Source: Rallus limicola (lineage: Eukaryota; Chordata; Aves; Gruiformes; Rallidae). Taken from it: a stretch of DNA of 64,000 nucleotides. Of this stretch, positions 1-11,699 are shown piece after piece. The first letter of the stretch is position 1; each line of letters starts with the position of its first letter. Location: positions 372,001-436,000 of the forward strand of contig JAKCOZ010000010.1 of assembly GCA_022605955.1 (NCBI GenBank), read 5' to 3'. A program made the translations under genes and the position numbers. The notes beneath the pieces were generated by a model that saw only the letters and a program-made list of their open reading frames with translations, was not told the DNA's origin and did no database searches.

Positions 1-229
1 TCTGAACTGCAGTCGGCTATGGCCGAGAAAAGCACCGTAGGAGGTTCCTGGCATGTTCCCTCTTTCCAGGCAAAGGAAAAAGCTGAGAGCCAAAGTGACA
101 TGGGCTGCTTCTCTGTCCTCTTAGGAGGTTTCACACAAGCTATGCCTTTTAGTCCTAGCTTCTTTACTTTGGGAGTTATTGCTGGACTTTTAGCATGTTT
201 TGAACTGCAGTCTGCTAGGGCCGAGAAAA

Positions 230-3200
230 GCACTCTAGGAGCTAGCAGACATGTTCCCTCTTTCCTGGCAAAGGAGATGGCTGAGAGCCAAAGTGACAGG
301 GGCTGCTTGTGTGTCCTGTTAGGAGGTTTCAGACAAGCTATGCCATTCAGGCCTAGCTTCTTTACTTTGGGAGTTATTGCTGGACGTTTTGCATGTTTTG
401 AACTGCAGTCTGCTTGGGCCGAGGAAAGCACCGTAGGAGGTTCCAGGCATGTTCCCTCTTTCCTGGCAAAGGAAAAGGCTGAGAGCCAAAGTGACAGGGG
501 GTGCTTGTGTGTGCTGTTAGGAGATTTCAGACACTCTATGCCTATTCAGGCCTAGCTTCTTTACTTTGGGAGTTATTGCTGGACGTTTAGCATGATTTGA
601 ACGGTAGTCTGCTAGGGTCGAGAAAAGTACGTAGGAGGTTCCAGGCATGTTCCCTCTTTCCAGGCAAAGGAAAAGGCTGAGAACCAAAGTTACAGGGTCT
701 GCTTGTGTGTCCTGTTAGGAGGTTTTTGACAAGCTATCTCTTTCAGGCCTAGCTTCTTTAATTTTGGAGTTATTGCTGGACGTTTAGCATGTTCTGAACT
801 GCAGTCGGCTATGGCCGAGAAAAGCACCGTAGGAGGTTCCTGGCATGTTCCCTCTTTCCAGGCAAAGGAAAAAGCTGAGAGCCAAAGTGACATGGGCTGC
901 TTCTCTGTCCTCTTAGGAGGTTTCACACAAGCTATGCCTTTTAGTCCTAGCTTCTTTACTTTGGGAGTTATTGCTGGACTTTTAGCATGTTTTGAACTGC
1001 AGTCTGCTAGGGCCGAGAAAAGCACCGTAGGAGGTTCCAGGCATGTTCCCTCTTTCCAGGCAAAGGGAAAGGCTGAGAACCAAAATGACAGGTGCTTCTT
1101 TTGTGTCCTGTTAGGAGGTTTCAGACAAGCTATGCCTTTCAGGCCTAGCTTCTTTACTTTGGGAGTTATTGCTGGACGTTTAGCATGTTTTGAACTGTAG
1201 TCTGCTATGGCCGAGAAAAGCACCATAGAAGGTTCCAGGCATGTTCCCTCTTTCCAGACAAAGGAAAAGGCTGAGAGCCAAAGTGACAGGGTCTGCTTGT
1301 GTGTCCTGTTAGGAGGTTTCAGACAAGCTATGCCATTCAGGCCTAGCTTCTTTAATTTGGGAGATTTTGCTGGATGTTTAGCATGTTTTGAACTGCAGTC
1401 TGCTAGGGCCGAGAAAAGCACCGTAGGAGGTTCCAGGCATGTTCCCTCTTTCCAGGAAAAGGAAAAGGCTGAGAGCCAAAGTGACAGGGGATGCTTGTGT
1501 GTCCTGTTTCGAGGTTTCAGACAAGCTATGCCTTTCAGTCCTAGCTTCTTTACTTTGGGAGTTATTGCTGGACGTTTAGCATGTTTTGAACTGCAGTCTG
1601 CTAGGGCCGAGAAAAGCACCGTAGGAGGTTCTAGGCATATTCCCTCTTTCCTGGCAAAGGAAAAGGCTGAGAGCCAAAGTGACAGGGTCTGCTTGTGTGT
1701 CCTGTTAGGAGTTTTATGACAAGCTATGCCTTTCCGGCCTAGCTTCTTTACTTTGGGAGTTATTGCTGGACGTTTAGCATGTTTTGAACTGCAGTCTGCT
1801 AGGGCCGAAAAAATCACCGTAGGAGGTTCCAGGCATGTTCCCTCTTTCCAGGCAAAGGAAAAGGCTGACAGCCAAAGTGACAGGGTCTTCTTCTGTGTCC
1901 TTTTGGGAGGTTTCAGACAAGCTATGCCTTTCAGTACTAGCTTCTTTAATTTGGGAGTTATTGCTGGACGTTTAGCATGTTTTGACCAGCATTGTGATAG
2001 GACCGAGAAAAGCACTGTAGGAGCTAGCAGGCATGTTCCCTCTTTCCTGGCAAAGGAGATGGCTGAGAGCCAAAGTGACAAGGGCAGCTTGTGTGTCCTG
2101 TTAGGAGTTTTCAGACAAGCTATCCCTTTCAGTCCTAGCTTCTTTACTTTGGGAGTTATTGCTGGACGTTTAGCATGTTTTGAACTGCAGTCTGCTAGGG
2201 CAAGAAAAGTACAGTAGCAGGTTCCAGGCATGTTCCCTCTTTCCTGCCAAAGGAAAAGGCTGAGAGCCAAAGTGACAGGGTCTGCTTGTGTGTCCTGTTA
2301 GGAGGTTTCAGACAAGCTATGCCTTTCCGGCCTAGCTTCTTTACTTTGGGAGTTATTGCTGGACGTTTACCATGTTTTGAACTGCAGTCTGCTAGGGCCG
2401 AGAAAAGCACCGTAGGAGGTTCCAGGCATGTTCCCTCTTTCCTGCCAAAGGAAAAGGCTGAGAGCCAAAGTGACAGGGGCTGTTTGTCTGTCCTGTTAGG
2501 AGGTTTAAGACAAGCTATGCCTTTCAGTCCTAGCTTCTTTACTATGGGAGTTATTGCAGGACATTTAGCATATTTTGAACTGCATTCTGCTAGGGCCGAG
2601 AAAAGCAACGTAGGAGGTTCCAGGCATGTTCCCTCTTTCCAGGCAAAGGAAAAGGCTGAGAGCCAAAGTGACAGGGGTTGCTTGTGTGTAAGAAAAAGGC
2701 TGAGAGCCAAAGTGACAGGGGCTGCTTGTGTGTGCTGTTAGGAGATTTCAGACACTCTATGCGTATTCAGGCCTAGCTTCTTTACTTAGGGAGTTATTGC
2801 TGGACGTTTAGCATGTTTTGAACGGTAGTCTGCTAGGGTCGACAAAAGCACCATAGGAGGTTCCAGGCATATTCCCTCTTTCCTGGCAAAGGAAAAGGCT
2901 GAGAGCCAAAGTGACAGGTTCTGCTTGTGTGTCCTGTTAGGAGGTTTCAGACAAGCTATGCCTTTCAGTCCTAGCTTCTTTACTTTGGCAGTTATTGCTG
3001 GACGTTTAGCATGTTTTGAACTGCAGTCTGCTATGGCCGAGAAAAGCACCGTAGGAGGTAGAAGCAGTGTTCCCTCTTTCCTGGCAAAGGTAAAGACTGA
3101 GAGCCAAAGTGACAGGGGCTGCTTGTGTGTCCTTTTAGGAGGTTTCAGACAAGCTATGCCTTTCAGGTTTAGCTTCTTTACTTTGGGAGTTATTGCTGGA

Positions 3201-4431
3201 CGATTAGCATGTTTTGAACTGCAGTCAGCTAGGGCCGAGAAAAGCACCGTAGTAGGTAGCAGGCATGTTCCCTCTTTCCAGGCAAAGGAAAAGGCTGAGA
3301 GCCAAAGTGACAGGGTCTGCTTGTGTGTCCTGTTAGGAGTTTTCAGACAAGCTATGCCTTTCAGTCCTAGCTTCTTTACTTTGGGAGTTATTGCTGGACG
3401 TTTAGCATGTTCTGAACTGCAGTCTGCTAGGGCCGAGAAAAGCACCGTAGGAGGTTCCAGGCATGTTCCCGCTTTCCTGGCAAAGGAAAAGGCTGAGAGC
3501 CAAAGTGACAGGGGCTGCTTGTGTGTCCAGTTAGGAGGTTTAATACAAGCTATGCCTTTCAGTCCTAGCTTCTTTACTTTGGGAGTTATTGCTGGACATT
3601 TAGCATATTTTGAACTGCAGTCTGCTAGGGCCGAGAAAAGCACCGTAGGAGGTTCCAGGCATGTTCCCTCTTTCCAGGTTAAGGAAAAGGCTGAGAGCCA
3701 AAGTGACAGGGGCTGCTTGTGTGTCCTGTTAGGAGGTTTCAGACAAGCTATGCCATTCAGGCCTAGCTTCTTTACTTTGGGAGTTATTGCTGGACGTTTA
3801 GCATGTATTGAACTGCAGTCTGCTAGGGCCGAGAAAAGCACCGTAGGAAGTTCCAGGCATGTTCCCTCTTTCCAGGGAAAGGAAAAGGCTGAGAGCCAAA
3901 GTGACAGGGGCTGCTTCTGTGTCCTCTTAGGAGATTTCAGACAAGCTCTGCCTTTCCGGCCTAGCTTCTTTACTTTGGGAGTTATTGCTGGACGTTTAGC
4001 ATGTTTTGAACTGCAGTCTGCTAGGGCCGAGAAAAGCACCGTAAGAGGTTCCAGGCATGTTCCCTCTTTCCTGGCAAAGGAAAAGGCTGAGAGCAAAAGT
4101 GACAGGGGCTGCTTGTGTGTCCTGTTAGGAGTTTTCAGACAAGCTATGCCTTTCAGTCCTACCTTCTTTACTTTGGGAGTTATTGCTGGACGTTTAGCAT
4201 GTTTTGAACTGCAGTCTGCTAGGGACGAGAAAAGCAACATAGGATGTAGCAGGCATGTTCCCTCTTTCCATGTTAAGGAAAAGGCTGAGAGCCAAAGTGA
4301 CAGGTGTTGTTTGTATGTCCTGTTAGGAGGTTTCAGACAAGCTATGCCTTTCAGGCCTAGCTTCTTTACTTTGGGAGTTATTGCTGGACGTTTAGCATGA
4401 TTTGAACAGCAGTCTGCTAGGGCCGAGAAAA
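230..4431 (+). repeat. 4202-bp higher-order repeat, copy 1
   Basis: Positions in this block recur 4202 bp downstream (for example the variant CACTCTAGGAGCTAGCAGAC at 231 and 4433). The length equals 21 monomers of 198 bp plus 44 bp. The extra 44 bp is a partial duplication at about 2654-2735, where a unit restarts after GCTTGTGTGTAAG. Lengths of one base less (AAAGTACGTAGG near 626) and one base more (GCCTATTCAGGCC near 540) also occur and break the reading frames. The left limit is approximate. Confidence 0.9.
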
Positions 4432-7400
4432 GCACTCTAGGAGCTAGCAGACATGTTCCCTCTTTCCTGGCAAAGGAGATGGCTGAGAGCCAAAGTGACA
4501 GGGGCTGCTTGTGTGTCCTGTTAGGAGGTTTCAGACAAGCTATGCCATTCAGGCCTAGCTTCTTTACTTTGGGAGTTATTGCTGGACGTTTTGCATGTTT
4601 TGAACTGCAGTCTGCTTGGGCCGAGGAAAGCACCGTAGGAGGTTCCAGGCATGTTCCCTCTTTCCTGGCAAAGGAAAAGGCTGAGAGCCAAAGTGACAGG
4701 GGGTGCTTGTGTGTGCTGTTAGGAGATTTCAGACACTCTATGCCTATTCAGGCCTAGCTTCTTTACTTTGGGAGTTATTGCTGGACGTTTAGCATGATTT
4801 GAACAGTAGTCTGCTAGGGTCGAGAAAAGTACGTAGGAGGTTCCAGGCATGTTCCCTCTTTCCAGGCAAAGGAAAAGGCTGAGAACCAAAGTTAATGGGT
4901 CTGCTTGTGTGTCCTGTTAGGAGGTTTTTGACAAGCTATCTCTTTCAGGCCTAGCTTCTTTACTTTTGGAGTTATTGCTGGACGTTTAGCATGTTCTGAA
5001 CTGCAGTCGGCTATGGCCGAGAAAAGCACCGTAGGAGGTTCCTGGCATGTTCCCTCTTTCCAGGCAAAGGAAAAAGCTGAGAGCCAAAGTGACATGGGCT
5101 GCTTCTGTGTCCTCTTAGGAGGTTTCACACAAGCTATGCCTTTTAGTCCTAGCTTCTTTACTTTGGGAGTTATTGCTGGACGTTTAGCATGTTTTGAACT
5201 GCAGTCTGCTAGGGGCGAGAAAAGCACAGTAGCAGGTTCCAGGCATGTTCCCTCTTTCCAGGCAAAGGGAAAGGCTGAGAACCAAAATGACAGGTGCTTC
5301 TTTTGTGTCCTGTTAGGAGGTTTCAGACAAGCTATGCCTTTCAGGCCTAGCTTCTTTACTTTGGGAGTTATTGCTGGACGTTTAGCATGTTTTGAACTGT
5401 AGTCTGCTATGGCCGAGAAAAGCACCATAGAAGGTTCCAGGCATGTTCCCTCTTTCCAGACAAAGGAAAAGGCTGAGAGCCAAAGTGACAGGGGATGCTT
5501 GTGTGTCCTGTTAGGAGGTTTCAGACAAGCTATGCCTTTCAGTCCTAGCTTCTTTACTTTGGGAGTTATTGATGGACGTTTAGCATGTTTTGAACTGCAG
5601 TCTGCTAGGGCCGAGAAAAGCACCGTAGGAGGTTCCAGGCATATTCCCTCTTTCCTGGCAAAGGAAAAGGCTGAGAGCCAAAGTGACAGGGTCTGCTTGT
5701 GTGTCCTGTTAGGAGTTTTATGACAAGCTATGCCTTTCCGGCCTAGCTTCTTTACTTTGGGAGTTATTGCTGGACGTTTAGCATGTTTTGAACTGCAGTC
5801 TGCTAGGGCCGAGAAAATCACCGTAGGAGGTTCCAGGCATGTTCCCTCTTTCCAGGCAAAGGAAAAGGCTGACAGCCAAAGTGACAGGGTCTTCTTCTGT
5901 GTCCTTTTGGGAGGTTTCAGACAAGCTATGCCTTTCAGTCCTAGCTTCTTTACTTTGGGATTTATTGCTGGACGTTTACTATGTTTTGAACTGCAGTCTG
6001 CTAGGGCCGAGAAAAGCACCGTAGGAGGTTCCAGGCATGTTCCCTCTTTCCAGACAAAGGAAAAGGCTGAGAGCCAAAGTGACAGGGGCTGCTTGTGTGT
6101 CCTGTTAGGAGGTTTCAGACAAGCTATGCCTTTCAGGCCTAGCTTCTTTACTTTGGGAGTTATTGCTGGACGTTTAGCATGTTTTGAACAGCAGTGTGAT
6201 AGGGCCGAGAAAAGCACTGTAGGAGCTAGCAGGCATGTTCCCTCTTTCCTGGCAAAGGAGATGGCTGAGAGCCAAAGTGACAAGGGCTGCTTGTGTGTCC
6301 TGTTAGGAGTTTTCAGACAAGCTATCCCTTTCAGTCCTAGCTTCTTTACTTTGGGAGTTATTGCTGGACGTTTAGCATGTTTTGAACTGCAGTCTGCTAG
6401 GGCAAGAAAAGTACAGTAGCAGGTTCCAGGCATGTTCCCTCTTTCCTGCCAAAGGAAAAGGCTGAGAGCCAAAGTGACAGGGTCTGCTTGTGTGTCCTGT
6501 TAGGAGGTTTCAGACAAGCTATGCCTTTCCGGCCTAGCTTCTTTACTTTGGGAGTTATTGCTGGACGTTTACCATGTTTTGAACTGCAGTCTGCTAGGGC
6601 CGAGAAAAGCACCGTAGGAGGTTCCAGGCATGTTCCCTCTTTCCTGCCAAAGGAAAAGGCTGAGAGCCAAAGTGACAGGGGCTGTTTGTCTGTCCTGTTA
6701 GGAGGTTTAAGACAAGCTATGCCTTTCAGATCTAGCTTCTTTACTATGGGAGTTATTGCAGGACATTTAGCATATTTTGAACTGCATTCTGCTAGGGCCG
6801 AGAAAAGCAACGTAGGAGGTTCCAGGCATGTTCCCTCTTTCCAGGCAAAGGAAAAGGCTGAGAGCCAAAGTGACAGGGGTTGCTTGTGTGTAAGAAAAAG
6901 GCTGAGAGCCAAAGTGACAGGGGCTGCTTGTGTGTGCTGTTAGGAGATTTCAGACACTCTATGCGTATTCAGGCCTAGCTTCTTTACTTAGGGAGTTATT
7001 GCTGGACGTTTAGCATGTTTTGAACTGCAGTCTGCTAGGGCCGAGAAAAGCACCGTAGGAGGTTCCAGGCATGTTCCCTCTTTCCAGGCAAAGGAAAAGA
7101 CTGAGAGCCAAAGTGACAGGGGCTGCTTGTGTGTCCTGTTAGGAGGTTTCAGACAAGCTATGCCTTTCAGGTTTAGCTTCTTTACTTTGGCAGTTATTGC
7201 TGGACGTTTAGCATGTTTTGAACTGCAGTCTGCTAGGGCCGAGAAAAGCACCGTAGGAGGTAGAAGCAGTGTTCCGTCTTTCCTGGCAAAGGTAAAGACT
7301 GAGAGCCAAAGTGACAGGGGCTGCTTGTGTGTCCTGTTAGGAGGTTTCAGACAAGCTATGCCTTTCAGGTTTAGCTTCTTTACTTTGGGAGTTATTGCTG

Positions 7401-8633
7401 GACGATTAGCATGTTTTGAACTGCAGTCAGCTAGGGCCGAGAAAAGCACCGTAGTAGGTAGCAGGCATGTTCCCTCTTTCCAGGCAAAGGAAAAGGCTGA
7501 GAGCCAAAGTGACAGGGTCTGCTTGTGTGTCCTGTTAGGAGTTTTCAGACAAGCTATGCCTTTCAGTCCTAGCTTCTTTACTTTGGGAGTTATTGCTGGA
7601 CGTTTAGCATGTTCTGAACTGCAGTCTGCTAGGGCCGAGAAAAGCACCGTAGGAGGTTCCAGGCATGTTCCCGCTTTCCTGGCAAAGGAAAAGGCTGAGA
7701 GCCAAAGTGACAGGGGCTGCTTGTGTGTCCAGTTAGGAGGTTTAATACAAGCTATGCCTTTCAGTCCTAGCTTCTTTACTTTGGGAGTTATTGCTGGACA
7801 TTTAGCATATTTTGAACTGCAGTCTGCTAGGGCCGAGAAAAGCACCGTAGGAGGTTCCAGGCATGTTCCCTCTTTCCAGGTTAAGGAAAAGGCTGAGAGC
7901 CAAAGTGACAGGGGCTGCTTGTGTGTCCTGTTAGGAGGTTTCAGACAAGCTATGCCATTCAGGCCTAGCTTCTTTACTTTGGGAGTTATTGCTGGACGTT
8001 TAGCATGTATTGAACTGCAGTCTGCTAGGGCCGAGAAAAGCACCGTAGGAAGTTCCAGGCATGTTCCCTCTTTCCAGGGAAAGGAAAAGGCTGAGAGCCA
8101 AAGTGACAGGGGCTGCTTCTGTGTCCTCTTAGGAGATTTCAGACAAGCTCTGCCTTTCCGGCCTAGCTTCTTTACTTTGGGAGTTATTGCTGGACGTTTA
8201 GCATGTTTTGAACTGCAGTCTGCTAGGGCCGAGAAAAGCACCGTAAGAGGTTCCAGGCATGTTCCCTCTTTCCTGGCAAAGGAAAAGGCTGAGAGCAAAA
8301 GTGACAGGGGCTGCTTGTGTGTCCTGTTAGGAGTTTTCAGACAAGCTATGCCTTTCAGTCCTACCTTCTTTACTTTGGGAGTTATTGCTGGACGTTTAGC
8401 ATGTTTTGAACTGCAGTCTGCTAGGGACGAGAAAAGCAACATAGGATGTAGCAGGCATGTTCCCTCTTTCCATGTTAAGGAAAAGGCTGAGAGCCAAAGT
8501 GACAGGTGTTGTTTGTATGTCCTGTTAGGAGGTTTCAGACAAGCTATGCCTTTCAGGCCTAGCTTCTTTACTTTGGGAGTTATTGCTGGACGTTTAGCAT
8601 GATTTGAACAGCAGTCTGCTAGGGCCGAGAAAA
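4432..8633 (+). repeat. 4202-bp higher-order repeat, copy 2
   Basis: Nearly identical to copy 1 at a constant offset of 4202 bp at both ends, but one monomer is missing near 5.5 kb and one extra is present near 6.0 kb, so total length is unchanged. The 44-bp partial duplication is retained at about 6856-6937. A handful of substitutions separate the copies (for example TTAATGGG near 4892 against TTACAGGG in copies 1 and 3). Confidence 0.9.
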
Positions 8634-11280
8634 GCACTCTAGGAGCTAGCAGACATGTTCCCTCTTTCCTGGCAAAGGAGATGGCTGAGAGCCAAAGTGA
8701 CAGGGGCTGCTTGTGTGTCCTGTTAGGAGGTTTCAGACAAGCTATGCCATTCAGGCCTAGCTTCTTTACTTTGGGAGTTATTGCTGGACGTTTTGCATGT
8801 TTTGAACTGCAGTCTGCTTGGGCCGAGGAAAGCACCGTAGGAGGTTCCAGGCATGTTCCCTCTTTCCTGGCAAAGGAAAAGGCTGAGAGCCAAAGTGACA
8901 GGGGGTGCTTGTGTGTGCTGTTAGGAGATTTCAGACACTCTATGCCTATTCAGGCCTAGCTTCTTTACTTTGGGAGTTATTGCTGGACGTTTAGCATGAT
9001 TTGAACAGTAGTCTGCTAGGGTCGAGAAAAGTACGTAGGAGGTTCCAGGCATGTTCCCTCTTTCCAGGCAAAGGAAAAGGCTGAGAACCAAAGTTACAGG
9101 GTCTGCTTGTGTGTCCTGTTAGGAGGTTTTTGACAAGCTATCTCTTTCAGGCCTAGCTTCTTTACTTTTGGAGTTATTGCTGGACGTTTAGCATGTTCTG
9201 AACTGCAGTCGGCTATGGCCGAGAAAAGCACCGTAGGAGGTTCCTGGCATGTTCCCTCTTTCCAGGCAAAGGAAAAAGCTGAGAGCCAAAGTGACATGGG
9301 CTGCTTCTGTGTCCTCTTAGGAGGTTTCACACAAGCTATGCCTTTTAGTCCTAGCTTCTTTACTTTGGGAGTTATTGCTGGACGTTTAGCATGTTTTGAA
9401 CTGCAGTCTGCTAGGGGCGAGAAAAGCACAGTAGCAGGTTCCAGGCATGTTCCCTCTTTCCAGGCAAAGGGAAAGGCTGAGAACCAAAATGACAGGTGCT
9501 TCTTTTGTGTCCTGTTAGGAGGTTTCAGACAAGCTATGCCTTTCAGGCCTAGCTTCTTTACTTTGGGAGTTATTGCTGGACGTTTAGCATGTTTTGAACT
9601 GTAGTCTGCTATGGCCGAGAAAAGCACCATAGAAGGTTCCAGGCATGTTCCCTCTTTCCAGACAAAGGAAAAGGCTGAGAGCCAAAGTGACAGGGTCTGC
9701 TTGTGTGTCCTGTTAGGAGGTTTCAGACAAGCTATGCCATTCAGGCCTAGCTTCTTTAATTTGGGAGATTTTGCTGGATGTTTAGCATGTTTTGAACTGC
9801 AGTCTGCTAGGGCCGAGAAAAGCACCGTAGGAGGTTCCAGGCATGTTCCCTCTTTCCAGGAAAAGGAAAAGGCTGAGAGCCAAAGTGACAGGGGATGCTT
9901 GTGTGTCCTGTTTCGAGGTTTCAGACAAGCTATGCCTTTCAGTCCTAGCTTCTTTACTTTGGGAGTTATTGATGGACGTTTAGCATGTTTTGAACTGCAG
10001 TCTGCTAGGGCCGAGAAAAGCACCGTAGGAGGTTCTAGGCATATTCCCTCTTTCCTGGCAAAGGAAAAGGCTGAGAGCCAAAGTGACAGGGTCTGCTTGT
10101 GTGTCCTGTTAGGAGTTTTATGACAAGCTATGCCTTTCCGGCCTAGCTTCTTTACTTTGGGAGTTATTGCGGGACGTTTAGCATGTTTTGAACTGCAGTC
10201 TGCTATGGCCGAGAAAATCACCGTAGGAGGTTCCAGGCATGTTCCCTCTTTCCAGGCAAAGGAAAAGGCTGACAGCCAAAGTGACAGGGTCTTCTTCTGT
10301 GTCCTTTTGGGAGGTTTCACACAAGCTATGCCTTTCAGTCCTAGCTTCTTTACTTTGGGATTTATTGCTGGACGTTTACTATGTTTTGAACTGCAGTCTG
10401 CTAGGGCCGAGAAAAGCACCGTAGGAGGTTCCAGGCATGTTCCCTCTTTCCAGACAAAGGAAAAGGCTGAGAGCCAAAGTGACAGGGGCTGCTTGTGTGT
10501 CCTGTTAGGAGGTTTCAGACAAGCTATGCCTTTCAGTACTAGCTTCTTTAATTTGGGAGTTATTGCTGGACGTTTAGCATGTTTTGAACAGCAGTGTGAT
10601 AGGGCCGAGAAAAGCACTGTAGGAGCTAGCAGGCATGTTCCCTCTTTCCTGGCAAAGGAGATGGCTGAGAGCCAGAGTGACAAGGGCTGCTTGTGTGTCC
10701 TGTTAGGAGTTTTCAGACAAGCTATCCCTTTCAGTCCTAGCTTCTTTACTTTGGGAGTTATTGCTGGACGTTTAGCATGTTTTGAACTGCAGTCTGCTAG
10801 GGCAAGAAAAGTACAGTAGCAGGTTCCAGGCATGTTCCCTCTTTCCTGCCAAAGGAAAAGGCTGAGAGCCAAAGTGACAGGGTCTGCTTGTGTGTCCTGT
10901 TAGGAGGTTTCAGACAAGCTATGCCTTTCCGGCCTAGCTTCTTTACTTTGGGAGTTATTGCTGGACGTTTACCATGTTTTGAACTGCAGTCTGCTAGGGC
11001 CGAGAAAAGCACCGTAGGAGGTTCCAGGCATGTTCCCTCTTTCCTGCCAAAGGAAAAGGCTGAGAGCCAAAGTGACAGGGTCTGCTTGTGTGTCCTGTTA
11101 GGAGGTTTAAGACAAGCTATGCCTTTCAGTCCTAGCTTCTTTACTATGGGAGTTATTGCAGGACATTTAGCATATTTTGAACTGCATTCTGCTAGGGCCG
11201 AGAAAAGCAACGTAGGAGGTTCCAGGCATGTTCCCTCTTTCCAGGCAAAGGAAAAGGCTGAGAGCCCAAGTGACAGGGTC
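8634..11280 (+). repeat. 4202-bp higher-order repeat, copy 3 (partial)
   Basis: Follows copies 1 and 2 at an offset of 4202 bp until about 10,120, then at 4400 bp, because this copy carries both monomers that copies 1 and 2 each lack. Similarity to the earlier copies stops near 11,280, just before where the 44-bp partial duplication would be; here the array continues with a full monomer instead. Confidence 0.87.
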
Positions 11281-11699
11281 TGCTTGTGTGTCCTGTTACG
11301 AGGTTTCAGACAAGCTATGTCTTTCAGGCCTAGCTTCTTTACTTTTGGAGTTATTGCTGGACGTTTAGCATGTTCTGAACTGCAGTCTGCTACGGCCGAG
11401 AAAAGCACCGTAGTAGGTTCCTGGCATGTTCCCTCTTTCCAGGCAAAGGAAAAGGCTGAGAGCCAAAGTGACAGGGGCTGCTTGTGTGTCCTGTTAGGAG
11501 GTTTCACACAAGCTATGCCTTTTAGTCCTAGCTTCATTACTTTGGGAGTTATTGCTGGACGTTTAGTATGTTTTGTACTGCAGACTGCTAGGGCCGAGAA
11601 AAGAACCGTAGGAGGTTCCAGGCATGTTCCCTCTTTCCAGGCAAAGCAAAAGGCTGAGATCCAAAATGACAGGTGCTTCTTTTGTGTCCTGTTAGGAGG

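Noticed and set aside
2786..4633. 615-codon minus-strand open frame (and many similar ones on both strands up to 41.5 kb)
   Set aside because: It is the 66-residue shadow of the 198-bp satellite; the opposite strand is open as well, frames break at HOR junctions, and no domain or gene signal is present.
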